64,000 nt of DNA from Pseudotabrizicola sp. (GCF_030684215.1 NZ_JAUXOV010000077.1:62001-126000), one strand, 5' to 3'; positions 1 through 9,471 are shown, counted from the stretch's first letter. Program-made: numbers and translations. The notes: generated by a model not told the origin, from the letters alone.

Positions 1-3000
1 ATCCGGTTGGCGCCATCGACGGTGATCAACAGCGGGTTCAGGTCCAGATCGTCAAGATGTGCGGCGCCACGCGAAACCTGCGTCAGCAGATCAGCGCGCC
101 CGATGATTTCATCCAGCGACCGCGCCCCGATGCTGGCCAGCAGCTCCCGCACCTCTTGCGCGTAGAAGGTGATCAGGTTCACCACCTTATCCGCCGTGCC
201 GGTGAACTTTTTGCGCAGCTCTTCATTCTGGGTGCAGACGCCGACCGGGCAGGTGTTCGACTGGCACTGACGCACCATGATGCAACCCATGGCGATCAGC
301 GCGGCGGTGCCGATGCCGTATTCCTCGGCCCCCATCATCGCCGCCATCACCACATCGCGCCCCGTGCGCAAGCCACCATCGGTGCGCAACGTCACCCGGT
401 CGCGCAGATTGTTCATCGACAGGACCTGATGGGCCTCGGTCAGGCCCATTTCCCACGGCAGGCCAGCGTATTTAATGCTGGTGCCGGGCGATGCCCCGGT
501 GCCGCCATTGTGCCCCGAGATCAGGATGATATCGGCCTTGGCCTTCGCCACCCCTGCCGCAATCGTGCCAACACCGGACGACGACACCAGTTTCACCGTC
601 ACCTTCGCGCGCGGGTTGATCTGTTTCAGATCATAGATCAACTGCGCAAGGTCTTCGATGGAATAGATGTCGTGGTGTGGCGGCGGGCTGATCAGCGTGA
701 CGCCCTTGGTCGAATGCCGCAGGCGCGCGATCAGCTCGGTGACTTTCATCCCCGGCAGCTGGCCGCCCTCGCCCGGCTTGGCGCCTTGGGCAACCTTGAT
801 TTCCAGCTCTTCACAGGCGTTCAGATATTCCGCCGTCACGCCAAAGCGCCCGGAAGCCACCTGCTTGATCTTGGCCGACGGGTTATCGCCGTTGGCTTCG
901 GGCAGGAAATGCGCCGGGTCTTCGCCGCCCTCGCCGCTGTCAGACTTCGCGCCAATACGGTTCATCGCGACGTTCAGCGTCTTATGCGCCTCTGGCCCCA
1001 ACGCCCCAAGCGACATGCCCGGCGTCACGAACCGCTTGCGGATAGAGGTGATCGATTCTACCTCCTCGATCGGCACGGGCTTACCCAAAGGCTTGATATC
1101 CAGCAGATCGCGAATGTGAATCGGCGGGTTGGCCCGCATTGCGGCGGTGTATTGCTTCCAGATGTCAAAGCTGGCGCGGTCGCAGGCGGCTTGCAGCATG
1201 TGCATCGTCTGCGCTTCCCAAGCGTGCTTTTCGCCCGACCGCCGCGCCTTGTAGAATCCGCCAATCGGCAGCACATCTGCGCCGCCCAGCCAGCCCTTGG
1301 CGTGAACTTCTTCCAGCTTTTGTTCAATGCCGTGCAGACCAATGCCCGAAATCCGGCTGTGCATGCCAGGGAAATACTCGGCCACCATGGCGCGGCTTAG
1401 TCCCACTGCTTCAAAATTCAGACCGCCGCGATAGGACGACAGCACCGAAATGCCCATTTTGGACATGATCTTCAGCAATCCGCCGTCAATCGCCTCGCGG
1501 TAGCGGCGCATTGCATCGGTCAGGCTACCGTCCAGCAGGCCGCGGTTGATGCGGTCTGCAATGCTGTCTTGCGCAAGATAAGCGTTGACCGTGGTGGCTC
1601 CGCAGCCGATCAGCACCGCAAAGTAATGTGGGTCGATACATTCAGCCGACCGCACGTTAACGGAACAGAACGTCCGCAAACCTTTGCGCGTCAGCCAGCT
1701 GTGAACGGCGCTTGTGGCCAGAATCATCGGCATCGGCACCGCATCCGGCCCCTGATGTTCATCCGTCAGCACCAGATGGCTTGCACCCGACCGCACGGCA
1801 TCTTCGGCCTCGGCGCGGATACGCTCCAACCCCTGCCGCAGATCATCCAGACCCTGCGTCACTGGGAAGGTGCAGTCGATATAGGCGACCTGTTCGCCAA
1901 AATGCCTGCACATCACCTCGAACTCGGAATTGGCAATGAACGGGCTTTCCAGCACCAGAATCTCGGTTTGGGTAGAGCTTTCGTCCAGCACGTTCTTAAG
2001 GTTGCCAAACCGGGTTTTCAGGCTCATCACCCGGCTTTCACGCAAGCTGTCGATAGGCGGGTTGGTGACCTGAGAAAAGTTCTGCCGGAAGAAATGCGAC
2101 AGCGGGCGGTAGACGCTCGACAGCACGGCGGCTGGCGTATCATCGCCCATGCTGGCGATCATTTCCTTGCCGTCTTCGGCCATCGGAGCCAGAACCTGCT
2201 CCAGTTCCTCGACCGTGAAACCGGCGGCAATCTGACGACAGCGCAGGTCGGCCCCTTCAAAATGTGCGCGCTCTGGCACGTCGCGCAACAGGCTGTTCAG
2301 ATCGACAACCCTCTCAATCCATTCCCCATAAGGATTTGATGCGGCGAGCTTATCTTTCATCGCCGCGTCGTGGTAAAGCTTACCGTCTTTCATATCGACG
2401 GCAATCATCTGCCCCGGCCCCAACGCGCCCTTTTCGCGGATCGTGGATTCGTCCACCGGCACCATGCCAGCTTCCGACCCTGCGATCAGCAGACCGTCAC
2501 CGGTCACAACATAGCGCATGGGACGCAGGCCGTTGCGGTCAAGCCCGCCGCAAACCCAGCGGCCATCGGTCATCGCAAGCGCTGCAGGGCCGTCCCACGG
2601 CTCCATCACCGCGTTGCAATAGGCATACATATCGGCCCATGCTTTTGGCATATCGATGGTCGATTTCGACCAGGCTTCGGGCACCAGCATGGTTTTCGCC
2701 ATCGGCGCCGACCGGCCAGACCGCACCATCACCTCAAACACCGCATCCAGTGCGCCGGAATCGGATGTGCCCGACGGGATGATCGGCTTTATATCTTCGG
2801 CCGCGTCGCCAAAGTTGTTCGACGCCATCCGGATCTCGTGCGATTTCATCCAGTTGATGTTGCCCTTCAACGTGTTGATCTCGCCATTGTGGGCCAACAT
2901 GCGGAAGGGCTGCGCCAGCCACCATTGCGGGAAGGTGTTGGTAGAATAGCGCTGGTGATAGATCGCGAAAGCGCTCTCAAAACGGTCGTCCATCAGGTCG

Positions 3001-3680
3001 GGGTAGAATACCGCCACCTGCTCGGCCAGCATCATGCCTTTGTAGATGATGCTGCGGCACGACAGGCTGCACAGATACAAACCCTGAATCTGCGCCGCCG
3101 TTGCCGCTTTTTCGATGCGGCGGCGAATGATGTACAACTCGCGCTCGAACTGTTCCTGATCAATGTCCTTTTCGCAACGGATCAGGATCTGTTCAATCTC
3201 GGGACGGGTCGCGTTGGCTTTGTCGCCAAGAACCGTCGTGTCTACCGGAACATGCCGCCAGCCGTAAATATAATGGCCCATCCGCAGCACTTCGGCCTCG
3301 ACGATGGTGCGGCAGCGTTCCTGCGCGCCAAAGTCGGTGCGCGGCAAAAACACCTGACCCACGGCCACCAGCTTGTGGGTGTCCGGCTCGTGCCCGGTGC
3401 GGCGGATCACGTCATAGAAGAACTTGACCGGAATCTGCACATGAATGCCCGCGCCATCGCCGGTCTTGCCATCGGCATCCACAGCACCCCGGTGCCAGAT
3501 CGCTTTCAGCGCGTCGATCCCCGACTGCACAACCTTGCGGCTGGGCCTGCCAGAGATCGCCACAACCAGACCCACGCCGCAGGACGAATGTTCGTCATCG
3601 GCTTTATACAGTCCGTTTGCGTCCATCCACGCGCGCTTGGCTTCTTCGGCTTTTACCCAGGCGTCGTTATAGTTGGTCAT
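1..3680 (-). CDS. gltB: Glutamate synthase (NADPH) large subunit, 3' end cut by window
   Basis: Large subunit of GOGAT. It releases ammonia from glutamine and channels it to 2-oxoglutarate to make glutamate, working with GltD in the cytoplasm. About 1226 codons are visible of a usual ~1500; the C-terminal end lies beyond base 1. The ATG at 3680 follows an AAGGA ribosome site 8 nt upstream. A short propeptide precedes CGVG, whose Cys34 would become the N-terminal nucleophile of the Ntn glutaminase domain. Near bases 227-290 the frame reads CQSNTCPVGVC, the 3Fe-4S cluster cysteines, and the visible end (LDLNPLLITVDGAN) lies in the C-terminal GXGXG domain. The first 14 nt overlap the end of the upstream secreted-protein gene, so the two are probably translationally coupled. 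Confidence 0.96.
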   Translation of the reverse strand, partial: MTNYNDAWVKAEEAKRAWMDANGLYKADDEHSSCGVGLVVAISGRPSRKVVQSGIDALKAIWHRGAVDADGKTGDGAGIHVQIPVKFFYDVIRRTGHEPDTHKLVAVGQVFLPRTDFGAQERCRTIVEAEVLRMGHYIYGWRHVPVDTTVLGDKANATRPEIEQILIRCEKDIDQEQFERELYIIRRRIEKAATAAQIQGLYLCSLSCRSIIYKGMMLAEQVAVFYPDLMDDRFESAFAIYHQRYSTNTFPQWWLAQPFRMLAHNGEINTLKGNINWMKSHEIRMASNNFGDAAEDIKPIIPSGTSDSGALDAVFEVMVRSGRSAPMAKTMLVPEAWSKSTIDMPKAWADMYAYCNAVMEPWDGPAALAMTDGRWVCGGLDRNGLRPMRYVVTGDGLLIAGSEAGMVPVDESTIREKGALGPGQMIAVDMKDGKLYHDAAMKDKLAASNPYGEWIERVVDLNSLLRDVPERAHFEGADLRCRQIAAGFTVEELEQVLAPMAEDGKEMIASMGDDTPAAVLSSVYRPLSHFFRQNFSQVTNPPIDSLRESRVMSLKTRFGNLKNVLDESSTQTEILVLESPFIANSEFEVMCRHFGEQVAYIDCTFPVTQGLDDLRQGLERIRAEAEDAVRSGASHLVLTDEHQGPDAVPMPMILATSAVHSWLTRKGLRTFCSVNVRSAECIDPHYFAVLIGCGATTVNAYLAQDSIADRINRGLLDGSLTDAMRRYREAIDGGLLKIMSKMGISVLSSYRGGLNFEAVGLSRAMVAEYFPGMHSRISGIGLHGIEQKLEEVHAKGWLGGADVLPIGGFYKARRSGEKHAWEAQTMHMLQAACDRASFDIWKQYTAAMRANPPIHIRDLLDIKPLGKPVPIEEVESITSIRKRFVTPGMSLGALGPEAHKTLNVAMNRIGAKSDSGEGGEDPAHFLPEANGDNPSAKIKQVASGRFGVTAEYLNACEELEIKVAQGAKPGEGGQLPGMKVTELIARLRHSTKGVTLISPPPHHDIYSIEDLAQLIYDLKQINPRAKVTVKLVSSSGVGTIAAGVAKAKADIILISGHNGGTGASPGTSIKYAGLPWEMGLTEAHQVLSMNNLRDRVTLRTDGGLRTGRDVVMAAMMGAEEYGIGTAALIAMGCIMVRQCQSNTCPVGVCTQNEELRKKFTGTADKVVNLITFYAQEVRELLASIGARSLDEIIGRADLLTQVSRGAAHLDDLDLNPLLITVDGANR

Positions 3681-4380
3681 GGCTGGAATCCTTCTGGCTG
3701 GGGGCGGCGCGTGTCATCAGCGGGTCGCAGTCGAAAAGCGGTTCAGTTGCGGCAAAACCCGGCTCATCCGGAAAGATGAACTGAATTGGGCTGCCATCCA
3801 TTGGCAAAAAGTCACCATCCGGCCCACGCCATTCCGACGGGCCGGAAAAGAACAGGCGCATTTCCGGGTGAATGTATTCATTGCCGCGCGATTGCCGCAG
3901 GATCACCCCGTTCTGATCGGTTTCGGTGAATTCGAACTGGGTTTCGGCCAGCGTCACACCATCAATCGTAAAGCTGCGCCCGGTAAGGGTGTCAAACCCG
4001 TTCACGCGGGTCTGCTCGCCATTGTCACGGCTGAGGTTGAAGGCAAACGTATCGGTGCCCGTCGACAACAGTTCGGTGAACGAGGCCGGGTCTGACGGAT
4101 CAGGGCCCAGCGTCTGGCGCACGGCGGTGTCACCCAGATCATAGCTTTCGACCCATTCAGCTTCATAATTGATCCGGCTGAGGAAAAACGGCCCCTGCTG
4201 GTCAAAGTCAGCGCGCCACTGATCGCCGGGCGTATCAGCGCTGCATTTGTAGTGGTTGGATACCCGGCACTGACGCGCCTGTACGGTCATGAATGTGGTG
4301 CAGCCTGCGGGTGGGTTGAATGACCCGGCGAAAACCGGGACAGGCAGTGCAAGGACCACAGCAAGAAACAGATGGCGCAT
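3667..4380 (-). CDS. Secreted protein of unknown function between gltD and gltB
   Basis: A 237-aa protein with a clear Sec signal peptide (residues 1-18, cleavage after VFA). The mature part is acidic, with paired cysteines (around 27, 38, 45 and near 217), and no transmembrane segment beyond the signal. I recognise no catalytic motif. It starts 29 nt after gltD and ends 14 nt inside gltB, so it is transcribed with the two GOGAT subunits although it should be periplasmic. The repeated pattern of short aromatic and charged strands suggests a beta-rich fold, but that is inference. No function is assigned. Confidence 0.85.
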   Translation of the reverse strand: MRHLFLAVVLALPVPVFAGSFNPPAGCTTFMTVQARQCRVSNHYKCSADTPGDQWRADFDQQGPFFLSRINYEAEWVESYDLGDTAVRQTLGPDPSDPASFTELLSTGTDTFAFNLSRDNGEQTRVNGFDTLTGRSFTIDGVTLAETQFEFTETDQNGVILRQSRGNEYIHPEMRLFFSGPSEWRGPDGDFLPMDGSPIQFIFPDEPGFAATEPLFDCDPLMTRAAPSQKDSSHDQL

Positions 4381-4409
4381 CGATCGACCTTTCCGTCTGG
4401 AACCTTGGC

Positions 4410-5885
4410 CTATTCGGCCGCCACAACCTCGGCCTGCTTCAGATAAGCCATGATCGCATCTGCGGCTTCGCGCCCGTCACGGATGGCCCAGACCACCAAA
4501 GACGCGCCGCGCACAATATCACCCGCCGCATAAACTCCCGGCAGATTGGTCGCATGCGTGCGGAAATCAGCCTTGATGGTGCCCCAACGGGTGACGGCCA
4601 GATCGGACACACCCCACAGGGTCGGGATGTCTTCGGGTTCAAACCCAAGGGCCTGCACCACCAGATCGGCACCTTCGACATAGTCAGCGCCCTCGATCAG
4701 TTCGGGCATCTGGCGACCGCTTGCATCGGGTTGACCCAGACGCATTTTCTGCACCATCACGCCATCCACAGTCTCACCGCCGGTGAAGCCTTTGGGGGCG
4801 GACAGCCAAACAAAATCAACGCCTTCTTCCTCGGCATTCTGCACTTCGCGCTGTGATCCCGGCATATTGGCACGGTCGCGGCGGTACAGGCATTTGACCG
4901 AGGTCGCCCCCTGACGAACCGCCGTGCGCACGCAATCCATGGCCGTATCACCGCCACCGATCACAACCACACGCTTGCCCATCGCGTTCAACTCACCCGA
5001 ATCGTATTCCGGCACGTCGTCGCCAAAGCTTTTGCGGTTGCTGGCGGTCAGATAATCCAGCGCCCTGACCACACCCCGCGCACCAACGCCCGGTGCTTCG
5101 ATGTCGCGCGACTTGTAAACGCCCGTCGCGATCAGCACCGCATCGTGCTGGCCTCGGATCGCATCAAAGCTAAGGTCAACGCCAACCGTGCAGTTCAGCA
5201 CAAAGCTGACGCCCCCCAGTTCAAGCTGTTCAATCCGCTGCATCACTACCGGCTTTTCCAGTTTGAAACCGGGAATGCCATAGGTCATCAAGCCGCCCGC
5301 GCGATCATATCGGTCATAAACCGTCACCTGATAGCCCTTGCGACGCAGCACATCAGCCGCCGAAAGACCGCCGGGGCCCGCGCCAATGATGGCAACGCTT
5401 TCGGTGCGCTCCACCGCTGGTTTGATCGGCTTGACCCAACCGTTTTCCCAAGCGGTATCAGTGATGTACTTCTCGACCGAACCAATGGTCACAGTGCCGT
5501 GGCCCGACTGTTCGATCACGCAATTGCCTTCGCACAAACGGTCCTGCGGGCAGATGCGGCCACAGATTTCAGGGAAGGTGTTGGTGGCCTGGCTCAGCTC
5601 ATACGCCTCTTCCAGACGGCCTTCGGCAGTCAGGCGCAGCCAGTCGGGAATATTGTTGTGCAACGGGCAATGCGACTGGCAATACGGCACGCCGCACTGG
5701 CTGCACCGCGCAGCCTGTTCTGCGGCCTTTTCGGCGGCAAACTCGCGATAGATTTCGTGGAAATCCTGATTGCGTAACGTAGCCGGACGCTTTTCGGGCG
5801 TCTCTTTGGCAACGGTCACGAATTTGAGCATTTTCTGCGTGGCCAAGGCTGCGTCTCCCATGCGGATATCGGGTCGCGTTTTCAT
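4410..5885 (-). CDS. gltD: Glutamate synthase small subunit
   Basis: Small beta subunit of NADPH-GOGAT. It passes electrons from NADPH through FAD to the iron-sulfur clusters feeding GltB. The 491-aa protein has the N-terminal cysteine sets CSQCGVPYCQSHC (C61, C64, C69, C73) and CGRICPQDRLCEGNC (C108-C122). A GAGPGG dinucleotide loop for FAD lies at 168-173, followed by a GGGDTAMD loop for NADPH. An in-frame TTG at 5891 is also possible, but the ATG at 5885 is the usual type of start. The gene is first in gltD - unknown - gltB, the reverse of the enterobacterial gltB-gltD order. Its upstream region holds repeated operator-like sites. Confidence 0.96.
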   Translation of the reverse strand: MKTRPDIRMGDAALATQKMLKFVTVAKETPEKRPATLRNQDFHEIYREFAAEKAAEQAARCSQCGVPYCQSHCPLHNNIPDWLRLTAEGRLEEAYELSQATNTFPEICGRICPQDRLCEGNCVIEQSGHGTVTIGSVEKYITDTAWENGWVKPIKPAVERTESVAIIGAGPGGLSAADVLRRKGYQVTVYDRYDRAGGLMTYGIPGFKLEKPVVMQRIEQLELGGVSFVLNCTVGVDLSFDAIRGQHDAVLIATGVYKSRDIEAPGVGARGVVRALDYLTASNRKSFGDDVPEYDSGELNAMGKRVVVIGGGDTAMDCVRTAVRQGATSVKCLYRRDRANMPGSQREVQNAEEEGVDFVWLSAPKGFTGGETVDGVMVQKMRLGQPDASGRQMPELIEGADYVEGADLVVQALGFEPEDIPTLWGVSDLAVTRWGTIKADFRTHATNLPGVYAAGDIVRGASLVVWAIRDGREAADAIMAYLKQAEVVAAE

Positions 5886-5909
5886 ACCCAACCGCCACGA
5901 GGAATAAAA

Positions 5910-5998
5910 GTCAGCAGTACTGACCTTATTTACGCTTTTCTTGGGTGATGGTCAGCAATATTGACATTTATTTGCAAAATTAGGTCAGCAAGAGATAC
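5910..5998. promoter_or_regulatory. Three phased GTCAGCA operator-like repeats upstream of gltD
   Basis: GTCAGCAGTACTGAC (5910-5924) and GTCAGCAATATTGAC (5951-5965) are near-perfect dyads GTCAG-N5-(C/T)TGAC. A third half-conserved copy, GTCAGCAAGAGATAC, lies at 5984-5998. Starts are 41 and 33 bp apart, close to whole helical turns. The stretch is AT-rich and is the only untranscribed space before gltD, so it is the natural place for the glt promoter and a cooperative regulator. The regulator is not identifiable from sequence. Confidence 0.55.
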
Positions 5999-6006
5999 CT
6001 AATGCG

Positions 6007-6807
6007 TCACGACCAAACCCAAAGCCCAACCAAGGCCAGCGTTCCAACGATGATTCGCCACCATCCGAACACCGCGTATCCGTGCCTGCCGATAAACCCC
6101 AGCACCGCCCGAACGACAACAATCGCCGTCAGGAAGGCCACTGCAAACCCCACAGCTATGTCGGCAACCGCCGAAAAATCCAGCAAGTCACGCGATTTGA
6201 ACAGGTCATAGGCAACCGCCGCCCCCATCGTGGGCAGGCTGAGAAGAAAGGAAAACTCCGCCGCCGCGCGCTTTTCAACGCCCAGCATCAGTGCTCCCAC
6301 AATCGTGGCCCCTGACCGCGACACACCCGGCACCATCGCAAGGCATTGGCAAACCCCGATCCAGAACGCCTTGCGCAAGGGCAATTCGGTGGCGTCAAAA
6401 TGCACCGGCGGCGGCGAAATCCGGTCAATGACCAGCAAAATGACCCCGCCGACAATCAGCATCACCGCGATCAGCACGGGCGTCTGAAAAAGCACGGTCT
6501 TGATGAAATCATGCGCCAGAAGACCAATAAACACGGCAGGCAGAAACGCGATCAGCAGCGACATCAGCGCCCGCATCGCCGCCGGATCTGTGCGCGCACG
6601 TAAGGCAAGCCCCATCAGCTTGACCGCATAAAGCGAAATCAGCGCCAGCACGGCACCCAGTTGAATGACCACCTCAAAGGTGTTTCCGGGGCTGTCAAAG
6701 CCCAGAAAGTGCCCGGCCAACAGCAAATGCCCGGTCGAGGACACCGGGATAAACTCCGTCAGCCCCTCAAGAAGACCCAGGAGCGCGGCAAGCAAAATGT
6801 TATCCAA
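6007..6807 (-). CDS. uppP: Undecaprenyl-diphosphate phosphatase
   Basis: Integral membrane phosphatase (BacA/UppP family) that recycles the undecaprenyl carrier for peptidoglycan and O-polysaccharide synthesis and gives bacitracin tolerance. The 266-aa length is standard. The N-terminal LLEGLTEFIPVSSTGHLLL carries the conserved (E/Q)GxTEFxPVSSTGH motif, and PGVSRSGATI near residues 158-167 is the second signature. Several hydrophobic helices follow. It lies 4 nt downstream of the NDUFA9-like gene, so both are probably one transcript. Confidence 0.97.
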   Translation of the reverse strand: MDNILLAALLGLLEGLTEFIPVSSTGHLLLAGHFLGFDSPGNTFEVVIQLGAVLALISLYAVKLMGLALRARTDPAAMRALMSLLIAFLPAVFIGLLAHDFIKTVLFQTPVLIAVMLIVGGVILLVIDRISPPPVHFDATELPLRKAFWIGVCQCLAMVPGVSRSGATIVGALMLGVEKRAAAEFSFLLSLPTMGAAVAYDLFKSRDLLDFSAVADIAVGFAVAFLTAIVVVRAVLGFIGRHGYAVFGWWRIIVGTLALVGLWVWS

Positions 6808-6811
6808 AGGA

Positions 6812-7798
6812 TCAGACTTTCTTTAGATTCTTTGCCGATTTTTTGATGGCGGCATACTGGCCCGACGGGCGATAGCGCCACAGATACTCAGGCAGAACCG
6901 AATCGATGGACGTGGGATCAATACCAAGATCGGCAAAGCCCTTGGCGCCATCGGCAACCACATTGTCCCGCGCCAGATTCTTGACCTGATCACGCGTCAG
7001 CATTTTGTTCTCAATCAGACCCAGCGTCAACATCTGCATCAGATCAAACGCCCCGCCCATCAGCCGCGCCGCAAAGAATGGCACGTTCAGCACAAGACGG
7101 CGGCGCTGGATCACGGCCAGCATTTTGCCCATCAGATCACGGAACGTGGCCACATCCGGCCCACCAAGCTCATATACACCCGGCGCGACCGGACCGATCG
7201 CCGCCAGCACAGCGGCTTGGGCAACATCATCGACATAGACCGGCTGAAACTTTGTTTCCGCACCCACAACGGGCAGGATCGGTGACATGGTCGCCATCCC
7301 GGCGAAGCGGTTAAAAAACTGGTCTTCGGTCCCGAAAATCACCGATGGCCGCAGAATCACCCCAGACGGATAGGCCGCCAGCACGGCAGCCTCACCCTCG
7401 GCCTTGCTGCGGGCGTAGTCGCTGGGGCTGGTCGCATCGGCCCCGATGGCCGACAGCTGCACCAGACGCGGCACCGCAAGCTCGGCAGCGATACGGGCCA
7501 CACGACCGGCACCTTCGGCCTGAACCGTATCAAAGGTGTTTTTTCCCGAACGGTTCAAAATTCCGACACAGTTGATCACCGCATCGGCCCCATTCATCAC
7601 CGCGCGCACCGAAGCATCATCACGGATATTGCACAGCACAGGTTCGACCTGACCGGGCGTGCCATAGGGCCGCACGAACAGCGCATCATTGGGGCGGCGC
7701 ACCGCAACCCGCACGCGCCAGCCCTCTTTTGCCATACGCCTTGCGATATAGCGGCCCACAAAACCCGAACCGCCGTAAATGGTGACAAGCTTGCTCAT
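6812..7798 (-). CDS. Complex I NDUFA9-like NAD(P)-binding protein
   Basis: A 328-aa atypical short-chain dehydrogenase/epimerase-fold protein of the NDUFA9 type. The N-terminal GGSGFVGR loop (9-16) binds a dinucleotide, and [19 protein letters not shown] and YARSKAEGE follow in the family order. Alphaproteobacterial relatives are similar to the mitochondrial complex I accessory subunit NDUFA9, but the gene is not part of a nuo operon here, so its role in respiration is inference. It could equally be a quinone or sugar-nucleotide modifying reductase. It starts at ATG 7798 and is followed after 4 nt by uppP. Confidence 0.85.
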   Translation of the reverse strand: MSKLVTIYGGSGFVGRYIARRMAKEGWRVRVAVRRPNDALFVRPYGTPGQVEPVLCNIRDDASVRAVMNGADAVINCVGILNRSGKNTFDTVQAEGAGRVARIAAELAVPRLVQLSAIGADATSPSDYARSKAEGEAAVLAAYPSGVILRPSVIFGTEDQFFNRFAGMATMSPILPVVGAETKFQPVYVDDVAQAAVLAAIGPVAPGVYELGGPDVATFRDLMGKMLAVIQRRRLVLNVPFFAARLMGGAFDLMQMLTLGLIENKMLTRDQVKNLARDNVVADGAKGFADLGIDPTSIDSVLPEYLWRYRPSGQYAAIKKSAKNLKKV

Positions 7799-7921
7799 GC
7801 GCGTGAACCCTTTTGGCCTTGGCTAAACCTGCAACTTCCATAGCTTTGCCACCCCGCGCGGGCAAGACCAAAGGGCGTCGCACCCTTTCATCGATTTTTG
7901 CAAATCCTTGCGTTCGCCCCG

Positions 7922-7950
7922 TTGACACCCCCGCATCCCCCGCATAAACA
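7922..7950 (+). promoter_or_regulatory. Promoter of tRNA-Leu
   Basis: TTGACA at 7922-7927, a 17-bp C-rich spacer, then TAAACA at 7945-7950. This is a good housekeeping-sigma match placed 16 bp before the mature tRNA 5' end. Confidence 0.65.
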
Positions 7951-7965
7951 CCGCTCCACGACATC

Positions 7966-8050
7966 GCCCAGATGGCGGAATTGGTAGACGCACTGGTTTC
8001 AGGTACCAGCGCTGCAAGGCGTGGAGGTTCGAGTCCTCTTCTGGGCACCA
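7966..8050 (+). tRNA. tRNA-Leu (CAG)
   Basis: The acceptor stem GCCCAGA pairs with TCTGGGC, followed by discriminator A and an encoded CCA. The anticodon stem CTGGT (7993-7997) pairs with ACCAG (8005-8009) around the loop TTCAGGT. The anticodon CAG lies at 8000-8002 and decodes CUG. A long class II variable arm and the GGTTCGAGTCC T-arm agree with leucine identity. A strong promoter precedes it and a terminator hairpin follows. Confidence 0.97.
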
Positions 8051-8055
8051 AATTC

Positions 8056-8085
8056 AAAACGGCCGTCCTTCGGGACGGCCGTTTT
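8056..8085 (+). terminator. Rho-independent terminator after tRNA-Leu
   Basis: A 13-bp stem (8056-8068 with 8073-8085, core CGGCCGTCC/GGACGGCCG) closed by a TTCG tetraloop, with A- and T-runs at its base. It separates the tRNA transcript from rnd. Confidence 0.9.
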
Positions 8086-8139
8086 CATTCGTGCCACAGC
8101 CTGCTACAGCAACACATCTTGTTCAAAAGGGGCCACCGC

Positions 8140-8754
8140 GTGACGATTCACCTGCACCAGAATGACCTGCCCGATGGCCTGACCCTTGGCCCGGTGGTGG
8201 CGATTGATACGGAAACCATGGGCCTTGACCCCCGGCGGGACCGTCTGTGCGTGGTGCAATTGTCAGACGGCAAGGGCGACGCGCATCTGGTGCAGATCGC
8301 GCTTGGCCAAACCAGCGCCCCGAATCTGGAACGCCTGCTGACCGACCCGAACACCGTCAAACTGTTTCACTTTGGCCGGTTCGATATCGCCGCGCTGAAA
8401 AAGGCGTTTGGCGTCACGACTCAGCCGGTGTGGTGCACCAAGATCGCCTCGCGCCTGATCCGTACCTTTACCGATCGGCACGGGCTGAAATACCTGCTAT
8501 TGGAACTGGTCGGCGTGGATGTGTCCAAGCAGCAGCAGACCAGCGACTGGGGCGCGGTCACGCTGACCGACGCGCAAAAGGAATACGCTGCATCAGACGT
8601 ATTGCACCTGCACGCACTGAAAGCCGAGCTGGAAAAGCGGCTGGAGCGCGAAGGCCGCACCGATCTGGCGCTGCGTCTGTTCGCCTTTTTGCCGACACGG
8701 GCCGAACTGGACCTGATGGGCTGGGACGAACCCCTCGACATCTTTCATCACTAG
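8140..8754 (+). CDS. rnd: Ribonuclease D, single-domain form
   Basis: 3'-5' exoribonuclease acting in tRNA and stable RNA 3' maturation. The 204-aa protein is essentially the DEDDy exonuclease domain alone. DTE (23-25) gives the first two metal ligands, HFGRFDIAAL the third Asp, and YAASD the Tyr-Asp pair. The C-terminal HRDC domains of E. coli RNase D are absent, as is usual in alphaproteobacteria. The GTG at 8140 is chosen because AAGGGG lies just upstream and all earlier in-frame sequence runs through tRNA-Leu. It follows the tRNA terminator and may lead the lptCAB transcript. Confidence 0.93.
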   Translation: MTIHLHQNDLPDGLTLGPVVAIDTETMGLDPRRDRLCVVQLSDGKGDAHLVQIALGQTSAPNLERLLTDPNTVKLFHFGRFDIAALKKAFGVTTQPVWCTKIASRLIRTFTDRHGLKYLLLELVGVDVSKQQQTSDWGAVTLTDAQKEYAASDVLHLHALKAELEKRLEREGRTDLALRLFAFLPTRAELDLMGWDEPLDIFHH

Positions 8755-8836
8755 GCGGTCTGTCGCCGAAGGCGCAACGGCAGCGGTTGGCCGAATCTGC
8801 CGCTGACTGTAGCCTTGGCCGAAAAGAGCAGCGCCC

Positions 8837-9442
8837 ATGATCGACACGGATTTTCACTCTCGGATGATCGGCTGGCTCAAGATTGTGCTGCCGTTGCTTG
8901 CGCTTGTGATCTTGTCGACGCTGTTTCTGGTGGCCCGCACCGTCAACCCGGATGACGCGATTCCCTACGCCGAGGTAGATGTCGAAGACCGCCTGCGCGA
9001 ACCCCGGATGACCAGCCCGACATATGCCGGGCTGACCAGTGACGGCGCGGCCCTGACGGTTACGGCGGATGAGGCCCGCCCGGCAGCCGAGACTGGCGCA
9101 GGGGCCAGCGCAACCGCGTTGAACGGTCTGCTGGAAACGCCCGACGGTGGACGCACAGAACTGACGGCAGGCACAGGACAGATCAACACAGCAGCGCGCC
9201 AGATCCTTTTGTCGGGAGGCGTCACGATATCATCGTCAACCGGCTGGCAGGTGCAGGGCGAAACGATGACCGCTGATATGGATGTGACCAACATTTCGGT
9301 GCCCAGCGCGGTTATCGCGACTGGCCCCGCCGGCGTGGTAACTGCCAATGCACTGCAACTGACCCAGGCCAGTGGCGACAGTGGCCGTTATCTTCTGGTT
9401 TTCAATGGCGCTGTGAAGCTGATATACCAACCAGCAAATTGA
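8837..9442 (+). CDS. lptC: LPS export protein LptC
   Basis: Bitopic inner-membrane protein linking the LptBFG ATPase complex to periplasmic LptA in the lipopolysaccharide bridge. Its 201 aa comprise a short cytoplasmic start, one transmembrane helix (about 12-35, WLKIVLPLLALVILSTLF) and a periplasmic beta-jellyroll domain with the typical alternating pattern. It overlaps the TTG upstream of lptA by a few bases and is followed at once by lptA and lptB, which settles the call. Confidence 0.88.
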   Translation: MIDTDFHSRMIGWLKIVLPLLALVILSTLFLVARTVNPDDAIPYAEVDVEDRLREPRMTSPTYAGLTSDGAALTVTADEARPAAETGAGASATALNGLLETPDGGRTELTAGTGQINTAARQILLSGGVTISSSTGWQVQGETMTADMDVTNISVPSAVIATGPAGVVTANALQLTQASGDSGRYLLVFNGAVKLIYQPAN

Positions 9443-9471
9443 CCAGACGCTCCATTTCATACAGGCAACAC

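Noticed and set aside
57-3779. Long plus-strand ORFs opposite gltB (447 and 469 codons)
   Set aside because: They are antisense shadows of the gltB frame; no ribosome sites, and translations are rich in His, Arg and Gln with no domain.
7972-8139. Upstream extension of RNase D through the tRNA
   Set aside because: The frame is open by chance across tRNA-Leu and its terminator; the GTG at 8140 has the ribosome site.
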